A DNA stretch of 64,000 nt from Stenotrophomonas sp. VV52 (GCF_002893095.1 NZ_PKQQ01000012.1:1-64000), one strand, 5' to 3'; counted from the first letter of the stretch, positions 9,107 to 18,798 are shown. A program made the numbers and translations. Notes: generated by a model from the sequence alone, not told the origin.

Positions 9107-9409
9107 TCACGGGATTGGATTGTGGACGGTAACGAGCTTGGTGCCGTCCGGGAACGTGGCTTCCACCTGGATGTCGTGGATCATCTCCGCCACGCCCTCC
9201 ATTACATCGCTGCGGGTCAGCAGCGTGGCGCCATACGACATCAGGTCGGCCACGGTCCTGCCGTCACGTGCGCCCTCCACCACCGCTGCGGAAATCAACG
9301 CCACCGCTTCGGGGTAGTTGAGCTTCACGCCCCGCGCTTTGCGTCGTTCGGCGACCAACGCCGCAGTGAACAGCAGCAGCTTGTCTTTCTCACGTGGCAA
9401 CAGGTCCAT
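9107..9409 (-). CDS. ureA: Urease gamma subunit
   Basis: The 100-residue UreA subunit is recognised by [20 protein letters not shown] at the start, then [21 protein letters not shown] and [24 protein letters not shown]. The frame is open further upstream, but the family always starts at MxLxPREKDKL, so the ATG at 9409 was chosen, preceded by an AGAG-type ribosome-binding site. It is the first structural gene of the reverse operon, 22 bases after ureD, and is followed closely by ureB and ureC. Confidence 0.97.
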   Translation of the reverse strand: MDLLPREKDKLLLFTAALVAERRKARGVKLNYPEAVALISAAVVEGARDGRTVADLMSYGATLLTRSDVMEGVAEMIHDIQVEATFPDGTKLVTVHNPIP

Positions 9410-9431
9410 GGCTCTGCTCTCGTTGGTTGTC

Positions 9432-10259
9432 TCAGGTCGCCCAGATACGCGGTGCGACGCCACCCTTGCCGATACCGCCCTCACGCAGCACGTGCCACGC
9501 CCTGCGGAACAGCGACTTGGCCTGCGACATGTGGTCGCCCAGGTAACGGCAGACCACCACGCGCTCCAGCGCGCTCACCGAGAACACATGCTGCGCGTCG
9601 TCGCCGAGTGTGTCGCGGACACGCGCCGCCGCGTCTTCAATGGACGGTCCGGCGTACACCAGCGTGCCCATGATCGGTTGGCCTGCCAGCACGAAGGGCT
9701 GGTCTTTCACCGCCTCCGGCCCTGACACGCAGAAGCGTTCGAACCAGATCGGTTCGCCGTCGCGCACGATCTCCACGCACTGCCGGAACGTCCCTGCGCC
9801 GAAACGTTCGCCCGCAGCTGGCCGTCCGAAACTTACGAAGTCCCAGCCGATATACACGGCATCAGCCGCAAGCACGGCCTGGGTCTTCATGGAGGCGGTG
9901 GCACCGGCGAACACGATGGTCTCCTGGGGAAGGTATTCACAGACCGCTCCAGCGGCGACGTCGATGCGAACCTGCTGCATGCTGGTCCGTTCTTCGCTGC
10001 GGTAGAACTTGGTTGCGCCCGGTGTAGTGAGCACCGTCCGCGCCTGCTCGGCCAGGTGGCACTCGATCGCCAACTGGTCGCCACCGGCAATGCCACCGGG
10101 TGGGTGCAGTATGTACACATGTGCGGATCCGTCGGTTTCTGGATAGAACGCGCGCTGCACAGCCAGTGGCCCAACATGCTGGCGTCGCATGAGGCGGGTC
10201 TTGCCTTCCTGGTGCTCGAACCACAGCTCAAGCTTGCCACGCCAATCGTTCGCAGCCAT
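9432..10259 (-). CDS. ureD: Urease accessory protein UreD
   Basis: UreD (UreH) binds apo-urease and recruits UreF and UreG for nickel insertion. The 275-residue protein has the family landmarks [42 protein letters not shown] and [13 protein letters not shown]. The frame extends to 10331, but the ATG at 10259 has a good GGGAG ribosome-binding site and gives the usual UreD start ([12 protein letters not shown]). It is the promoter-proximal gene of the reverse ureDABC-transporter operon. The gap to divergent ureE should hold both promoters. Confidence 0.95.
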   Translation of the reverse strand: MAANDWRGKLELWFEHQEGKTRLMRRQHVGPLAVQRAFYPETDGSAHVYILHPPGGIAGGDQLAIECHLAEQARTVLTTPGATKFYRSEERTSMQQVRIDVAAGAVCEYLPQETIVFAGATASMKTQAVLAADAVYIGWDFVSFGRPAAGERFGAGTFRQCVEIVRDGEPIWFERFCVSGPEAVKDQPFVLAGQPIMGTLVYAGPSIEDAAARVRDTLGDDAQHVFSVSALERVVVCRYLGDHMSQAKSLFRRAWHVLREGGIGKGGVAPRIWAT

Positions 10260-10356
10260 CAAGGACTCCCTGTGACTTGCAGGCCAACGACGCATTCGAA
10301 TCAACTGCGCTAGAGTAGATTCATTGGACACCCGTCATGTTCAGCCGGAGTGAAAG
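10260..10356. promoter_or_regulatory. Divergent intergenic region between ureD and ureE
   Basis: These 97 bases separate the two divergent urease transcripts and must contain both start regions unless transcription begins further out. The stretch is AT-richer than the flanking genes around 10290-10325 (CGAATCAACTGCG and AGAGTAGATTCATTGG). I could not define a convincing -35/-10 pair or a known operator such as a nickel or nitrogen regulator site. Ribosome-binding sites at both edges are visible. Confidence 0.45.
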
Positions 10357-10830
10357 ATGCTTAAGGCCATCGCGGTAGAAGACGGTTCCGTTGAACACGG
10401 CTGGTTGCCCCGAGTGTCACTGGGCACCTTGGTGCTGAGTTACGACGAACGGCATGTGCGCCGTCGCGCACTCACACTGCCGAGCGGCGAGAAGATCCTG
10501 CTGGACCTGCCTGAGCCGGTTGTGCTCGCTTCCGGCGCGCAGCTGCTGCTGGAAGATGGCACGGTCGTCCACATTCATGCAGCGGAAGAAGCGTTGCTGG
10601 AAGTCACCGCCAAGAACCCGCTGCACCTCACTGAACTGGCGTGGCACATCGGCAACCGGCACCTCGCCGCCGCCATCTATCCCGACCGCATCCTGATCGC
10701 GCGCGACCACGTCATTACCGCCATGCTGGAAGGCCTGGGCGCGAAGGTGCGCGAAGTCAATGAACCGTTCAGTCCGGTGCGCGGTGCGTACAGCCACCAA
10801 CACTCGCATTCGCACGGACATACGCCATGA
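10357..10830 (+). CDS. ureE: Urease accessory protein UreE (nickel metallochaperone)
   Basis: UreE binds nickel and passes it to UreG. The 157-residue protein has the typical N-terminal peptide-binding-like domain ([17 protein letters not shown]) and the C-terminal metal-binding domain ([21 protein letters not shown], with the conserved dimer-interface histidine). It ends in a short histidine-rich tail, [11 protein letters not shown], which in related proteins increases nickel storage. Its stop codon overlaps the ureG start by four bases (ATGA), so the two are translationally coupled. Confidence 0.96.
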   Translation: MLKAIAVEDGSVEHGWLPRVSLGTLVLSYDERHVRRRALTLPSGEKILLDLPEPVVLASGAQLLLEDGTVVHIHAAEEALLEVTAKNPLHLTELAWHIGNRHLAAAIYPDRILIARDHVITAMLEGLGAKVREVNEPFSPVRGAYSHQHSHSHGHTP

Positions 10831-11444
10831 GCTCACAACATGGTCCCCTGCGTATCGGCATCGGCGGGCCGGTCGGCTCCGGCAAGACCACGCTGACCGA
10901 GAAGCTGTGCAAGGCACTGCGTGATCGCCTCTCCATTGCAGTGATCACCAACGACATCTACACCAAGGAAGACGCGATGATCCTCGCGCGTCGCCAAGCG
11001 CTGTCCGAGGACCGGATCATGGCCGTGGAAACCGGGGGTTGCCCGCACACCGCCATCCGCGAAGATGCCTCGATCAACCTGCAGGCGATTGCCGAGATGA
11101 ACCGCGCGTTCCCCGATCTGGACGTGGTGTTCATCGAGTCCGGTGGTGACAATCTGGCCGCTACCTTCTCACCGGACCTGGCCGACCTTACCCTCTACGT
11201 GATCTCCGTCTGCCAAGGCGAAGAAATTCCGCGCAAGGGCGGGCCAGGCATCACCAAGTCGGACTTCCTGGTCATCAACAAGAGCGACCTGGCGCCATAC
11301 GTGGATGTGGATCTCGAGGTGATGCAGCGCGACGCGCTGAAAATGCGCGGCACCCGTCCGTTCGGCTTCACGGACCTTTCCAGAGGAAAAGGGCTGGATG
11401 AAATTGTCGACTTCATCATGGAAAACGGCGGGCTCCACGCCTGA
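10827..11444 (+). CDS. ureG: Urease accessory GTPase UreG
   Basis: UreG is the SIMIBI-class GTPase that powers nickel insertion into urease. The 205-residue length is standard. The P-loop [16 protein letters not shown] is near residue 10, and the nickel-binding motif region [17 protein letters not shown] (Cys-Pro-His) and [13 protein letters not shown] are present, as is the NKSDLAPYV guanine-specificity motif. It overlaps ureE upstream. The cobS-like frame starts inside or just after its 3' end, indicating one transcript ureE-ureG-cobS-cobT. Confidence 0.97.
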   Translation: MSSQHGPLRIGIGGPVGSGKTTLTEKLCKALRDRLSIAVITNDIYTKEDAMILARRQALSEDRIMAVETGGCPHTAIREDASINLQAIAEMNRAFPDLDVVFIESGGDNLAATFSPDLADLTLYVISVCQGEEIPRKGGPGITKSDFLVINKSDLAPYVDVDLEVMQRDALKMRGTRPFGFTDLSRGKGLDEIVDFIMENGGLHA

Positions 11445-11448
11445 TGCG

Positions 11449-12429
11449 GTGACGTCGGGCGATGCGAAAGCGTTGCCCGATTCCACGGTCGAGGTGGCGC
11501 AGCTGTTCGGCTTCGATAGCGGCATGCGTGTGCCCGCCTATGCGGAAGCAAGCGCGCACGTACCGGAAATCGATCCGGACTACGTGTTCCATCGCGAGAC
11601 GACCCTGGCCATCCTCGCCGGCTTCGCCCATCGGCGCCGGGTAATGGTGTCCGGTTACCACGGCACCGGCAAGTCCACCCATATCGAGCAGGTTGCGGCG
11701 CGGCTCAACTGGCCGTGCGTGCGCATCAACCTGGACAGCCATGTCAGCCGCATCGATCTGATCGGCAAGGACGCCATCGTGATCCGGGACGGCAGGCAGG
11801 TCACCGAGTTCCGCGATGGCATCCTGCCGTGGGCTTACCAGAACAACGTGGCGCTGGTACTCGACGAGTACGACGCCGGGCGGCCTGACGTCATGTTCGT
11901 CATCCAGCGCGTGCTGGAATCGTCCAGCCGGCTCACCCTGCTCGACCAGGCGCGCGTGCTGCTGCCGCACCCGGCATTCCGCCTGTTCGCCACCGCCAAT
12001 ACGGTGGGGCTTGGCGACAGCACCGGCCTGTACCACGGCACGCAGCAGATCAACCAGGCGCAGATGGACCGCTGGTCGATCGTGGCAGCGCTCAACTATC
12101 TGGCGCAGGACGATGAAGTGGCGATCGTGCTGGCCAAGGCCAGGCACCACCGCAACGACGCGGGGCAGGAAACGGTGGTGCGGATGGTGCAGGTGGCGAA
12201 TCTGACCCGCGCCGCATTCGCCAATGGCGACATCGCCACGGTAATGAGCCCACGCACGGTCATTACCTGGGCCGAGAACGTGGAGATCTTCGGTGACATC
12301 GCGTTTGCGTTCCGGCTCACCTTCCTCAACAAGTGCGACGAACTGGAGCGCGGCATCGTCGCGGAGTTCTATCAGCGCGTCTTCGGCGAGGACCTGCCGG
12401 AGTCGATAGCCAACGTGCAGTTGCCTTGA
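11449..12429 (+). CDS. cobS: CobS-like AAA+ ATPase (cobaltochelatase subunit family)
   Basis: The protein closely follows aerobic cobaltochelatase CobS. It has the CobS N-terminal sequence ([13 protein letters not shown]), Walker [11 protein letters not shown], Walker [14 protein letters not shown], sensor-1 [12 protein letters not shown] and the arginine-containing [13 protein letters not shown]. CobS and CobT form an AAA+/VWA motor that, with CobN, inserts cobalt into the corrin ring. The frame also offers an in-frame ATG at 11398 inside ureG with AGAGGA upstream (343 residues). GTG 11449, four bases after the ureG stop, gives a start closer to the family length. cobT follows one base after its stop. 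No cobN or other cobalamin gene is visible here. Family membership is strong; the metal and substrate in this context are open. Confidence 0.88.
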   Translation: MTSGDAKALPDSTVEVAQLFGFDSGMRVPAYAEASAHVPEIDPDYVFHRETTLAILAGFAHRRRVMVSGYHGTGKSTHIEQVAARLNWPCVRINLDSHVSRIDLIGKDAIVIRDGRQVTEFRDGILPWAYQNNVALVLDEYDAGRPDVMFVIQRVLESSSRLTLLDQARVLLPHPAFRLFATANTVGLGDSTGLYHGTQQINQAQMDRWSIVAALNYLAQDDEVAIVLAKARHHRNDAGQETVVRMVQVANLTRAAFANGDIATVMSPRTVITWAENVEIFGDIAFAFRLTFLNKCDELERGIVAEFYQRVFGEDLPESIANVQLP

Positions 12430-12430
12430 C

Positions 12431-14197
12431 ATGAAAGCGCAGCGCGGGGCGGAACAGGATGCGGTCCGGCTGGCCCTTGACGCATGTTCACGCGCACTTG
12501 CAGGTGACCGAAACGCTGAACAGACCGCGCCGCGAAGCAGCCTCGCGCTGAGCCGGCTTGCTGTCACCCGAGGCATCAGCGATGCCCGTGCGCTGCGCCG
12601 GGCCCACCATGACGCGCGCATGCATGAGGACATGGCACCGAACAATCCACATGCGCGCGCGGTGTACGACGCATTGGAGAGCGTCCGCATTGAAGCCGTG
12701 GGAGCCGTTCGCATGCGCGGCGTAGCGCGAAACCTGGCTGCTGCACTGGAGAACGCGCTGGACGAGCGCGAGGCGGACGCAACGACGGTGCTTGCGCTGA
12801 TCCTTCGAACGCGGCTGACCAGTGAGCCGTCGCCAGTGACTGGAGCGGCGGCACTCGCGAAGCATGGAGCGTGGGTGCACGACCAGTTCGAAAATATGCT
12901 GCAGGAACTTCCATACGTTATGTACGAGCAGTCCAGCTTCGCACGGGTTGTCACCAGGCATCTGGATGCACTGGCAGCTGACGTGTTGCTGGAAGCGCAC
13001 ATGCATCGCGCACCATTGAACTACGCGTCCATCAAGGGGGCGGATGAACCTGGCCAGACCGATGCGGTGCGTGAGAAGCAGCATGAGCACTTTGAGGATG
13101 CGACCGAATTGGACCAGCCCGCCATCGTAGATGTGCCCTCAACCCTGGACCGGCGGGATGGACAGCCATTGAATCCGGCGCGGCTACGCGCGGCCAGCCG
13201 AACGATAGCCGCTGATACCGGCTACCGCGTGTTCACTACCGAGTTCGATCAGATCGCGAACGCGCGGGACCTTCGCACCCCGGAGGAGCTTCAGCGGCTA
13301 CGCGGTGTGCTGAACCGGCATCGCGCCGCGCACCGCGTTACCGTAGGGCGCCTAGCGGCGCGCCTCCAGCGGCATCTGATGGCACGCCAACAGCGCGATT
13401 GGGCATTCGATCTCGAGGAAGGCGAGCTGGACACCGCCCGGCTTGCGCGCATCATCATCGACCCGACGCAGCCGCTGTCGTTCAAGCAGGAGCGCGAGAG
13501 CCGCTTCCGCGACACGGCGGTCACCCTGCTGATCGACAACTCCGGCTCCATGCACGGTCGCCCCATCGCCGTGGCTGCGGTCTGTTGCGACATCCTTGCC
13601 GCCACGCTGGAGCGCTGCGGTGTCAGCGTTGAGATCCTCGGCTTCACCACAGGGGCGTGGAACGGCGGACAGCCACGGGAGCGGTGGTTGAAGGCGGCTA
13701 GGCCCGCCGCACCGGGCCGCCTCAACCAGACCCGCCACATCATCTACAAATCCGCGCAGCAGCCGCTGCGTCGCGCCAGGAGCAGCCTCGGCCTGATGCT
13801 CTGCGATGAGCTCCTGAAGGAGAACATCGACGGCGAGGCCCTGCTATGGGCACACCAGCGCCTGCTCGCCCGGCCCGAGCAGCGCAGACTTCTCATCGTC
13901 GTCTCCGACGGCGCGCCCGCCGATGACGCCACGCTTTCGGCCAACCCACGGGATTATCTTGAGCGCCACCTGCGCGCGGTGATCGACATGATCGAAAAGC
14001 GCTCGCCTGTAGAGCTGGTGGCGATAGGCATGGGCCATGACGTTGGCAGGCACTACGCGAGTGCAGTCACCATCCGCGAGCCGGAGCAACTGGCAGGCGC
14101 GCTGACAAATGAGCTTGGCGGGCTGCTCGTGCAACGCGCCGCCCGTCGACATCACTGCGCCGGTGCCGGCGCCACATCCAGCCGCAGCACCAGGTAA
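12431..14197 (+). CDS. cobT: CobT-like VWA-domain protein (cobaltochelatase subunit family)
   Basis: The product of 588 residues matches the CobT partner of CobS. It has an alpha-helical N-terminal region, an acidic middle linker (residues about 200-235), and a C-terminal von Willebrand A domain with the MIDAS motif [13 protein letters not shown] near residue 370, followed by [14 protein letters not shown] and [12 protein letters not shown]. The linker is shorter and less acidic than in well-studied CobT proteins. It is transcribed with cobS. The last 20 or so residues ([17 protein letters not shown]) look unlike the family's end and are read from DNA that overlaps the convergent YczE gene, so a late frameshift or loss of the original stop is possible. 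Confidence 0.85.
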   Translation: MKAQRGAEQDAVRLALDACSRALAGDRNAEQTAPRSSLALSRLAVTRGISDARALRRAHHDARMHEDMAPNNPHARAVYDALESVRIEAVGAVRMRGVARNLAAALENALDEREADATTVLALILRTRLTSEPSPVTGAAALAKHGAWVHDQFENMLQELPYVMYEQSSFARVVTRHLDALAADVLLEAHMHRAPLNYASIKGADEPGQTDAVREKQHEHFEDATELDQPAIVDVPSTLDRRDGQPLNPARLRAASRTIAADTGYRVFTTEFDQIANARDLRTPEELQRLRGVLNRHRAAHRVTVGRLAARLQRHLMARQQRDWAFDLEEGELDTARLARIIIDPTQPLSFKQERESRFRDTAVTLLIDNSGSMHGRPIAVAAVCCDILAATLERCGVSVEILGFTTGAWNGGQPRERWLKAARPAAPGRLNQTRHIIYKSAQQPLRRARSSLGLMLCDELLKENIDGEALLWAHQRLLARPEQRRLLIVVSDGAPADDATLSANPRDYLERHLRAVIDMIEKRSPVELVAIGMGHDVGRHYASAVTIREPEQLAGALTNELGGLLVQRAARRHHCAGAGATSSRSTR

Positions 14198-14820
14198 CGC
14201 ATGAAGAACTGCGTGATCGGCCCCACGCACAGTGCGAACACCACCGTCCCCACACCGGCAATGCCACCCAGGGCGAAGCCCAGCGCCAGCACCACCAGCT
14301 CGATGCAGGTGCGGACCCGCTGGATGGACCACCCCGCTCGGCGGGCAAAGCCGGTCATCAGGCCGTCGCGCGGGCCGGTTCCCAGTTGTGCGCCGACATA
14401 GAGCGCGGTGGCGATCGCGCACACCACCACGCCGGTGAGCAGGTAGAGCCAGCGCAGCCCCAAGGCCTCCGGCGCGTCGAACACCTGCAGGTTGATGTCG
14501 GTGAACGGCCCCAGCAGCAGGGTGTTGGCCAGCGTGCCCAACCCGGGCATCTGCCGCAGGGGGATCCACAGCAGCAGCACCACCAGCGCCACCAGCACCA
14601 TGATCGTGCCCAGCGACAGCGGCAGGTGCCGCGCGGCGCCCTCGTGGAACACTACCCACGGCGAACCGCCCAGCGTGCTGCGCATCAGCAGCGCGTTGGA
14701 AATGCCGTACAGATACAGCCCGACCAGCAGCCGTACCAGACGTTCGGGCAGGCGGCCTGCGCGGAGCTGGGCGAGAGGGCCGAGATTGGCCAGTCCAAGC
14801 GGAGAGGTATTCAGGTTCAT
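14152..14820 (-). CDS. YczE/YyaS/YitT-family integral membrane protein
   Basis: The 222-residue protein has about five membrane spans and the family motifs [25 protein letters not shown] and [19 protein letters not shown]. YczE-like proteins are uncharacterised inner-membrane proteins often divergently paired with MocR-type regulators (YczR). Here the MocR gene begins 60 bases away in the opposite direction. The ATG at 14820 was chosen because it begins the hydrophilic MNLNTSP leader before the first span; the frame is open upstream but runs into the divergent promoter. Its 3' end overlaps the convergent cobT gene by 46 bases. Confidence 0.85.
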   Translation of the reverse strand: MNLNTSPLGLANLGPLAQLRAGRLPERLVRLLVGLYLYGISNALLMRSTLGGSPWVVFHEGAARHLPLSLGTIMVLVALVVLLLWIPLRQMPGLGTLANTLLLGPFTDINLQVFDAPEALGLRWLYLLTGVVVCAIATALYVGAQLGTGPRDGLMTGFARRAGWSIQRVRTCIELVVLALGFALGGIAGVGTVVFALCVGPITQFFMRYLVLRLDVAPAPAQ

Positions 14821-14880
14821 GGGGCCAGTATCCCGACAAGTGGCACTTCCACGTAGAGCCAGTTCAGCCATAGTGGCTCC

Positions 14881-16335
14881 ATGAATCGCACCCTGACTCC
14901 CCAGCACCTGGCCACCCTGGTCGGCCAGTTCCCGCGCAAGCCGGCGTATCGAGGGTTGCGCCAGGTCCTGCAGGAACTCATTGGCGACGGTCGCATCCCG
15001 CTCGACACCCGCCTGCCGAGTGAGCGCGCGGTCTCCGTGCAGCTCGGGGTGTCCCGCAACACAGTCACGCGTGCCTATGCCGACCTGGTGGCTGCCGGCT
15101 TCGCCAGCACCCGCCACGGCGCCGGCACGTTCGCCGCGGTGCCTGCCGAACGCCGCCGCGCGCACGACCACGCGCTGCGTTCGGTGGCTAATCCTTACGA
15201 CCCGGAAGGCAGCATCGACCTCACCTGCGCATCCACCACGGCCATACCTGGCATAGGCGCTGCCTATGAGCGAGCCATGGAGCGATTGCCCGGATACCTC
15301 GGCAGCGATGGCTACCGTCCCACCGGCCTGCCAGCCTTGCGCGCCCTGATCGCCCAGCAGTTCGCCCAACGTGGGCTGCCTACCGATCCCGACCAGATCA
15401 TGGTGTGCTCAGGCGCACTGGCCGCCACCGCCGTGGTGGCGCGGGCGCTGTCGCGCCCTGGCGACCGGGTGATGATCGAATCGCCGGTGTACCCCAACGT
15501 CATCGAAGCGCTTCGGCTCGGCGGCGCGCGGCTGGTGGCCTCTCCCATGGGCGACGCGTTGGGCGAAGAAGGCTGGGACCTCGATGGCGTAGCCGCCACC
15601 CTCACACAGACCCGGCCGCACCTGGCGTACCTCATTCCGGACTTCCAGAATCCCACCGGCTTCCTGATGCGCGACGACCAGCGCGCACGCTATGCCGCCG
15701 AACTGCAGGCCACGCGCACCGTCCCCATCGTCGACGAATCGTTGCAGGCGCTGTCGCTCACAGACGCGCCAATGCCGCTGCCGTTCGCCGCGCATGCCCC
15801 GGAGACGATCACCGTGGGCAGCGTGTCCAAGCTGTACTGGAGTGGTCTGCGCGTGGGCTGGATCCGCGCGCCGCAGGGAATGATGGACGCGGTCATCAAG
15901 GCACGGCTGCAGTTGGACCTGGGCACCGCCCTGTTCGACCAGCTGGTGGTGACCGAACTGCTGCAGGACGAGGCGTTGCTGGCCGCCCGCCGCACCCAGC
16001 TGCGCGAGCGCCGCGACACGCTGGCCAACGCCATCATCGAATACCTGCCGGAATGGCGCTTCCGTCTCCCGCAGGGCGGCATGACGCTGTGGCTGCAGCT
16101 GCCGGCGGGCACCAGCGCCACCCAGTTCGCGACCCGCCTGGAAGCCGCCGGCGTCCACATCCCGCCCGGCCCGATGTTCAGCGTGGAAGGTGGCGGCGAC
16201 CAATGGCTGCGCATTCCCTTCGTGCGGCCCGAGGCGGATCTGAACGAAGCCGTGCGGCGCATCGCCGACGTCTGGTCCAGCGGCCCGTTACGCGCGTCGG
16301 CGCGCAGGCAGGGTGCCCAGGTCGTGATCCTCTGA
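14881..16335 (+). CDS. MocR/GntR-type regulator with aminotransferase-like domain (YczR-like)
   Basis: The 484-residue protein joins an N-terminal GntR winged helix (residues about 15-85; IPLDTRLPSERAVSVQLGVS, then RNTVTRAYADLVAAG) to a fold-type I PLP-dependent aminotransferase domain. The PLP lysine lies in TVGSVSKLYWSGLRVGW, and the NPTG motif reads PDFQNPTGF. MocR proteins usually sense PLP or amino compounds and regulate a neighbouring gene; the divergent yczE gene is the likely target, with the 60-base gap as operator. It is not expected to be a metabolic aminotransferase. Confidence 0.92.
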   Translation: MNRTLTPQHLATLVGQFPRKPAYRGLRQVLQELIGDGRIPLDTRLPSERAVSVQLGVSRNTVTRAYADLVAAGFASTRHGAGTFAAVPAERRRAHDHALRSVANPYDPEGSIDLTCASTTAIPGIGAAYERAMERLPGYLGSDGYRPTGLPALRALIAQQFAQRGLPTDPDQIMVCSGALAATAVVARALSRPGDRVMIESPVYPNVIEALRLGGARLVASPMGDALGEEGWDLDGVAATLTQTRPHLAYLIPDFQNPTGFLMRDDQRARYAAELQATRTVPIVDESLQALSLTDAPMPLPFAAHAPETITVGSVSKLYWSGLRVGWIRAPQGMMDAVIKARLQLDLGTALFDQLVVTELLQDEALLAARRTQLRERRDTLANAIIEYLPEWRFRLPQGGMTLWLQLPAGTSATQFATRLEAAGVHIPPGPMFSVEGGGDQWLRIPFVRPEADLNEAVRRIADVWSSGPLRASARRQGAQVVIL

Positions 16336-16435
16336 TTGGTTCACCGCGCTCAACACGCCGTTTCCCGTCCACCGTCTACCGTGCGTCCACGCGCCTGCCT
16401 ATCGTGCTCCGAACCCCCCACGTTCCGGAAACACC

Positions 16436-17185
16436 ATGCAGACCCTCCATGGCAAAACCGCCCTGATCACCGGCGGCAGCAGCGGCATTGGATTGGCGAC
16501 CGCGAAGCTCTTCGCAGCGCAGGGCGCCCACGTCATCATCACCGGGCGGCGAAAAGACGTCGTTGACGCCGCAGTGGCCTCCATCGGCAGTGCGGCCACC
16601 GGCCTCGTTGGAGACGTCGCGGACATCGCCCACCATGACGCAGTGGCGGCCGAGCTGAAGCAACGCTTTGGCGGCCTGGACATCTACATGGCCAACGCCG
16701 GCCTGAATACCATCAACGACTCGACCCAGGTCAGTCCCGAAGAGTTCGATGCCCAGTTCAGCGCCAACGCGCGCGGCGTGTTCTTTGGCGTGCAGAACAT
16801 CGCGCCGATCATGCGCGACGGCGGCGCCATCATCATCACCAGCTCGATCGCCAGCCAGAAGGTACTGGACGGCCACGCCGTGTACGCAGGTTCCAAGGCC
16901 GCCATCGAAGCCTTCGCACGCAGCTGGATGGTCGAGTTCAGCGCACGCCGCATCCGCGTCAACGTGCTCAGCCCGGGTCCGGTCAACACCCCGATCCTGG
17001 ACAAGCTTGGCATCCCGCCGGAACAGCGCGGTGACTTCGAACAGCAGGTCGCAAGCGCCATCCCGCTGGGCCGGCTGGGCGAGCCCGAAGAGCTGGCCAG
17101 CGCCGCCTTGTTCTTGGCCTCCGACGCGGGCAGCTTCGTCAACGGCGTGGTGCTGCGCGTGGACGGTGGGATGTCTGTGCTGTAG
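16436..17185 (+). CDS. SDR-family NAD(P)-dependent oxidoreductase
   Basis: The 249-residue product is a classical short-chain dehydrogenase/reductase. It has the cofactor motif TGGSSGIG near residue 14, the NAG motif (MANAGLN), a catalytic Ser in ITSSIAS, and YAGSK with the catalytic Tyr and Lys, plus a C-terminal NGVVLRVDGGMSVL. The physiological substrate cannot be told. It resembles the second SDR in this window (22549-23298) along its whole length. The ATG is preceded by a weak GGAAACACC site. The gene has no clear operon partner. Confidence 0.93.
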   Translation: MQTLHGKTALITGGSSGIGLATAKLFAAQGAHVIITGRRKDVVDAAVASIGSAATGLVGDVADIAHHDAVAAELKQRFGGLDIYMANAGLNTINDSTQVSPEEFDAQFSANARGVFFGVQNIAPIMRDGGAIIITSSIASQKVLDGHAVYAGSKAAIEAFARSWMVEFSARRIRVNVLSPGPVNTPILDKLGIPPEQRGDFEQQVASAIPLGRLGEPEELASAALFLASDAGSFVNGVVLRVDGGMSVL

Positions 17186-17265
17186 GCACGTCAGATTTCC
17201 CTGATACTGCGGCGCCTGCGAACCCGCTAGCATCGGACGCCAACGCCCATCACCATGGCCTACCG

Positions 17266-17403
17266 ATGACAAGCATCAAGGCAATGAAACTGCTGTTCGC
17301 AGGGTTGATCCTGGCAGCGGGAGTGTTCGTAGCGGGCTACCACGGTGGCAAGCAGTTGGCGAAGGCCGAGATAGCCGCGCAGAGCGTGGCAACCCGGAAG
17401 TGA
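17266..17403 (+). CDS. Small single-span membrane protein (45 aa)
   Basis: This short frame encodes 45 residues with a single hydrophobic helix (KLLFAGLILAAGVFVAGYHGG) followed by a hydrophilic tail. It begins at an ATG overlapping the end of a four-codon miniframe (ATG 17254 to TGA 17268), and no strong ribosome-binding site is obvious. No family is recognised. The consistent membrane-protein composition argues for a real microprotein or small lipoprotein-like anchor, but the length makes chance possible. Confidence 0.4.
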   Translation: MTSIKAMKLLFAGLILAAGVFVAGYHGGKQLAKAEIAAQSVATRK

Positions 17404-17564
17404 TAGGGAACTGACGCCGGCCGGGCGTCACTTGCCCGGCTGGGTTCCTCGCGCGTTGCGCACCACGTAACGACGGCTTTGCGCACAGTATTTCCGATCA
17501 GACAAGATTCCCCTTTCCAATGCCTTGGGCCAAGATCGGCCGATCCAGACAAAGGGCAACGGGA

Positions 17565-17897
17565 ATGAATGCATGGATCTACCTGGCGGTGGCAATCCTC
17601 AGTGAGGTCATCGCCACCAGCGCATTGAAGGCCAGCGAGGGCTTCTCCAAGGTGGGACCTTCCATTCTGGTCGTGCTCTTCTACGGCGTTTCCTTCTACT
17701 GCCTGTCGCAGACCCTCAAGAGCGTTCCAGTCGGGGTGGCCTACGCCATCTGGTCCGGCGTCGGGATCGTCTTCATCACACTGGTGGCTTGGGTCCTGCA
17801 CGGCCAGAAGATCGATCTGTGGGGCGTGATCGGCATGGCGATGATCACCGGCGGGGTGGTGGTCATGAACACGCTCTCCAAGACGTCGGGCCACTGA
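17565..17897 (+). CDS. Small multidrug resistance (EmrE-type) efflux protein
   Basis: The 110-residue protein has four membrane helices and the SMR signature: [20 protein letters not shown] with the essential Glu14 in helix 1, then [15 protein letters not shown] and [16 protein letters not shown]. Such proteins work as antiparallel dimers in the inner membrane, exchanging protons for cationic drugs or guanidinium-type compounds. The frame is open back to 17520, but the ATG at 17565 after GGGCAACGGG gives the exact family start. It is a single gene with no obvious partner, so a drug-exporter role is more likely than the paired guanidinium type. Confidence 0.92.
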   Translation: MNAWIYLAVAILSEVIATSALKASEGFSKVGPSILVVLFYGVSFYCLSQTLKSVPVGVAYAIWSGVGIVFITLVAWVLHGQKIDLWGVIGMAMITGGVVVMNTLSKTSGH

Positions 17898-17993
17898 CGA
17901 GGAAGATGTATGGTTCAGGGAAAAGCCGTTGAGCTGCGCCAGCCCACCGGACACACTGGCTTCCAGACCACCTACTGACGTATCGGAATCTGC

Positions 17994-18410
17994 ATGTTGA
18001 GGCGGCCCCGCGTTCTACTGGTTGAAGACCAGCTGGACCTGCGCGATCTGATAGGTAATGCACTGGCGGACCACGGCGTTGACGTCGTCCTGGCAGAGGA
18101 CGGCCGCTGCGCCGAGGAACTGATCAGGCTCCACGGCGATTTCGATGTCGTCTTCAGTGACATTGAGATGCCGAACGGTGTATCGGGAATCGAACTGGCC
18201 GAAACCGTGGCACGTTACCTGCCCCAGGCCCAGGTGATCCTGGCCTCGGGTTACGCCCGGAGCCAGCTGCCGCCGCTGCCGGAGGGCGTCACCTTCCTGT
18301 CCAAGCCCTATCGTCTCAAGCAACTCATGGCGCTGTTCAATGCTGTCACGCGCGCTGAGGGTGGACGCAACGCTCCAGGAACCGACCCGTTCGTTTCGAC
18401 ACCGGGATAG
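17994..18410 (+). CDS. Single-domain response regulator (CheY-like receiver)
   Basis: The 138-residue protein is a stand-alone receiver. It has the acidic pair in LLVEDQLD, phospho-acceptor Asp in VVFSDIEMPNG, the Thr/Ser switch position as ILASGYAR and Lys in FLSKPY. There is no output domain, so it must signal through protein contact or act as a phosphate sink. No cognate kinase is next to it. The four-base gap to the following gene suggests a two-gene transcript. Confidence 0.88.
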   Translation: MLRRPRVLLVEDQLDLRDLIGNALADHGVDVVLAEDGRCAEELIRLHGDFDVVFSDIEMPNGVSGIELAETVARYLPQAQVILASGYARSQLPPLPEGVTFLSKPYRLKQLMALFNAVTRAEGGRNAPGTDPFVSTPG

Positions 18411-18413
18411 CAC

Positions 18414-18773
18414 ATGAAAGAGTCCGTCGATGTGTTCACTGCCCTTCGCGATCTCCTGCTCCCCCATCGGCAGCGGTTGCTCGTTGTCCACGATGAAGAC
18501 GGCCACTTCTACGCCAACTGCCAGAACGCAGATGCCAAGGGCAAGGCACAGTTCTTTGGTGCAGTGAAGGCTTCAGGGCGTAAGTACGTCCTCCACTTCA
18601 TGCCCATCTATGACTTTCCGGAGCTGCTGGACAGCATCAGCCCCGCACTGAGGAAGCGCAAGCAGGGGAAATCCTGCTTCAACTTCGACGCATACGATGC
18701 TGCTCTCATCCGGGAGCTGAAGGCGTTGGTCGACCAGGGTGTGGCGCGCTACGAAGTTGCCGGCAAGCTCTGA
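18414..18773 (+). CDS. Conserved hypothetical protein, possibly DUF1801-like
   Basis: This 119-residue soluble protein has the features KYVLHFMPIYDFPELLDSISP and KRKQGKSCFNFDAYDAALI. Those phrases recall small proteins of the DUF1801 (YdhG-like) group, with a conserved lysine-containing loop followed by a Phe-rich strand. I cannot assign a function. It starts four bases after the receiver gene and is probably translated from the same message, so involvement in the same response is a reasonable guess only. Confidence 0.6.
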   Translation: MKESVDVFTALRDLLLPHRQRLLVVHDEDGHFYANCQNADAKGKAQFFGAVKASGRKYVLHFMPIYDFPELLDSISPALRKRKQGKSCFNFDAYDAALIRELKALVDQGVARYEVAGKL

Positions 18774-18798
18774 ACGGACGCTGCCGGCAACGAAGCGA

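Noticed and set aside
16900..17100. Possible link of the two SDR genes as a tandem duplication
   Set aside because: They resemble each other but are 5 kb apart with different neighbours and strongly diverged sequence, so an ancient family relationship is enough.
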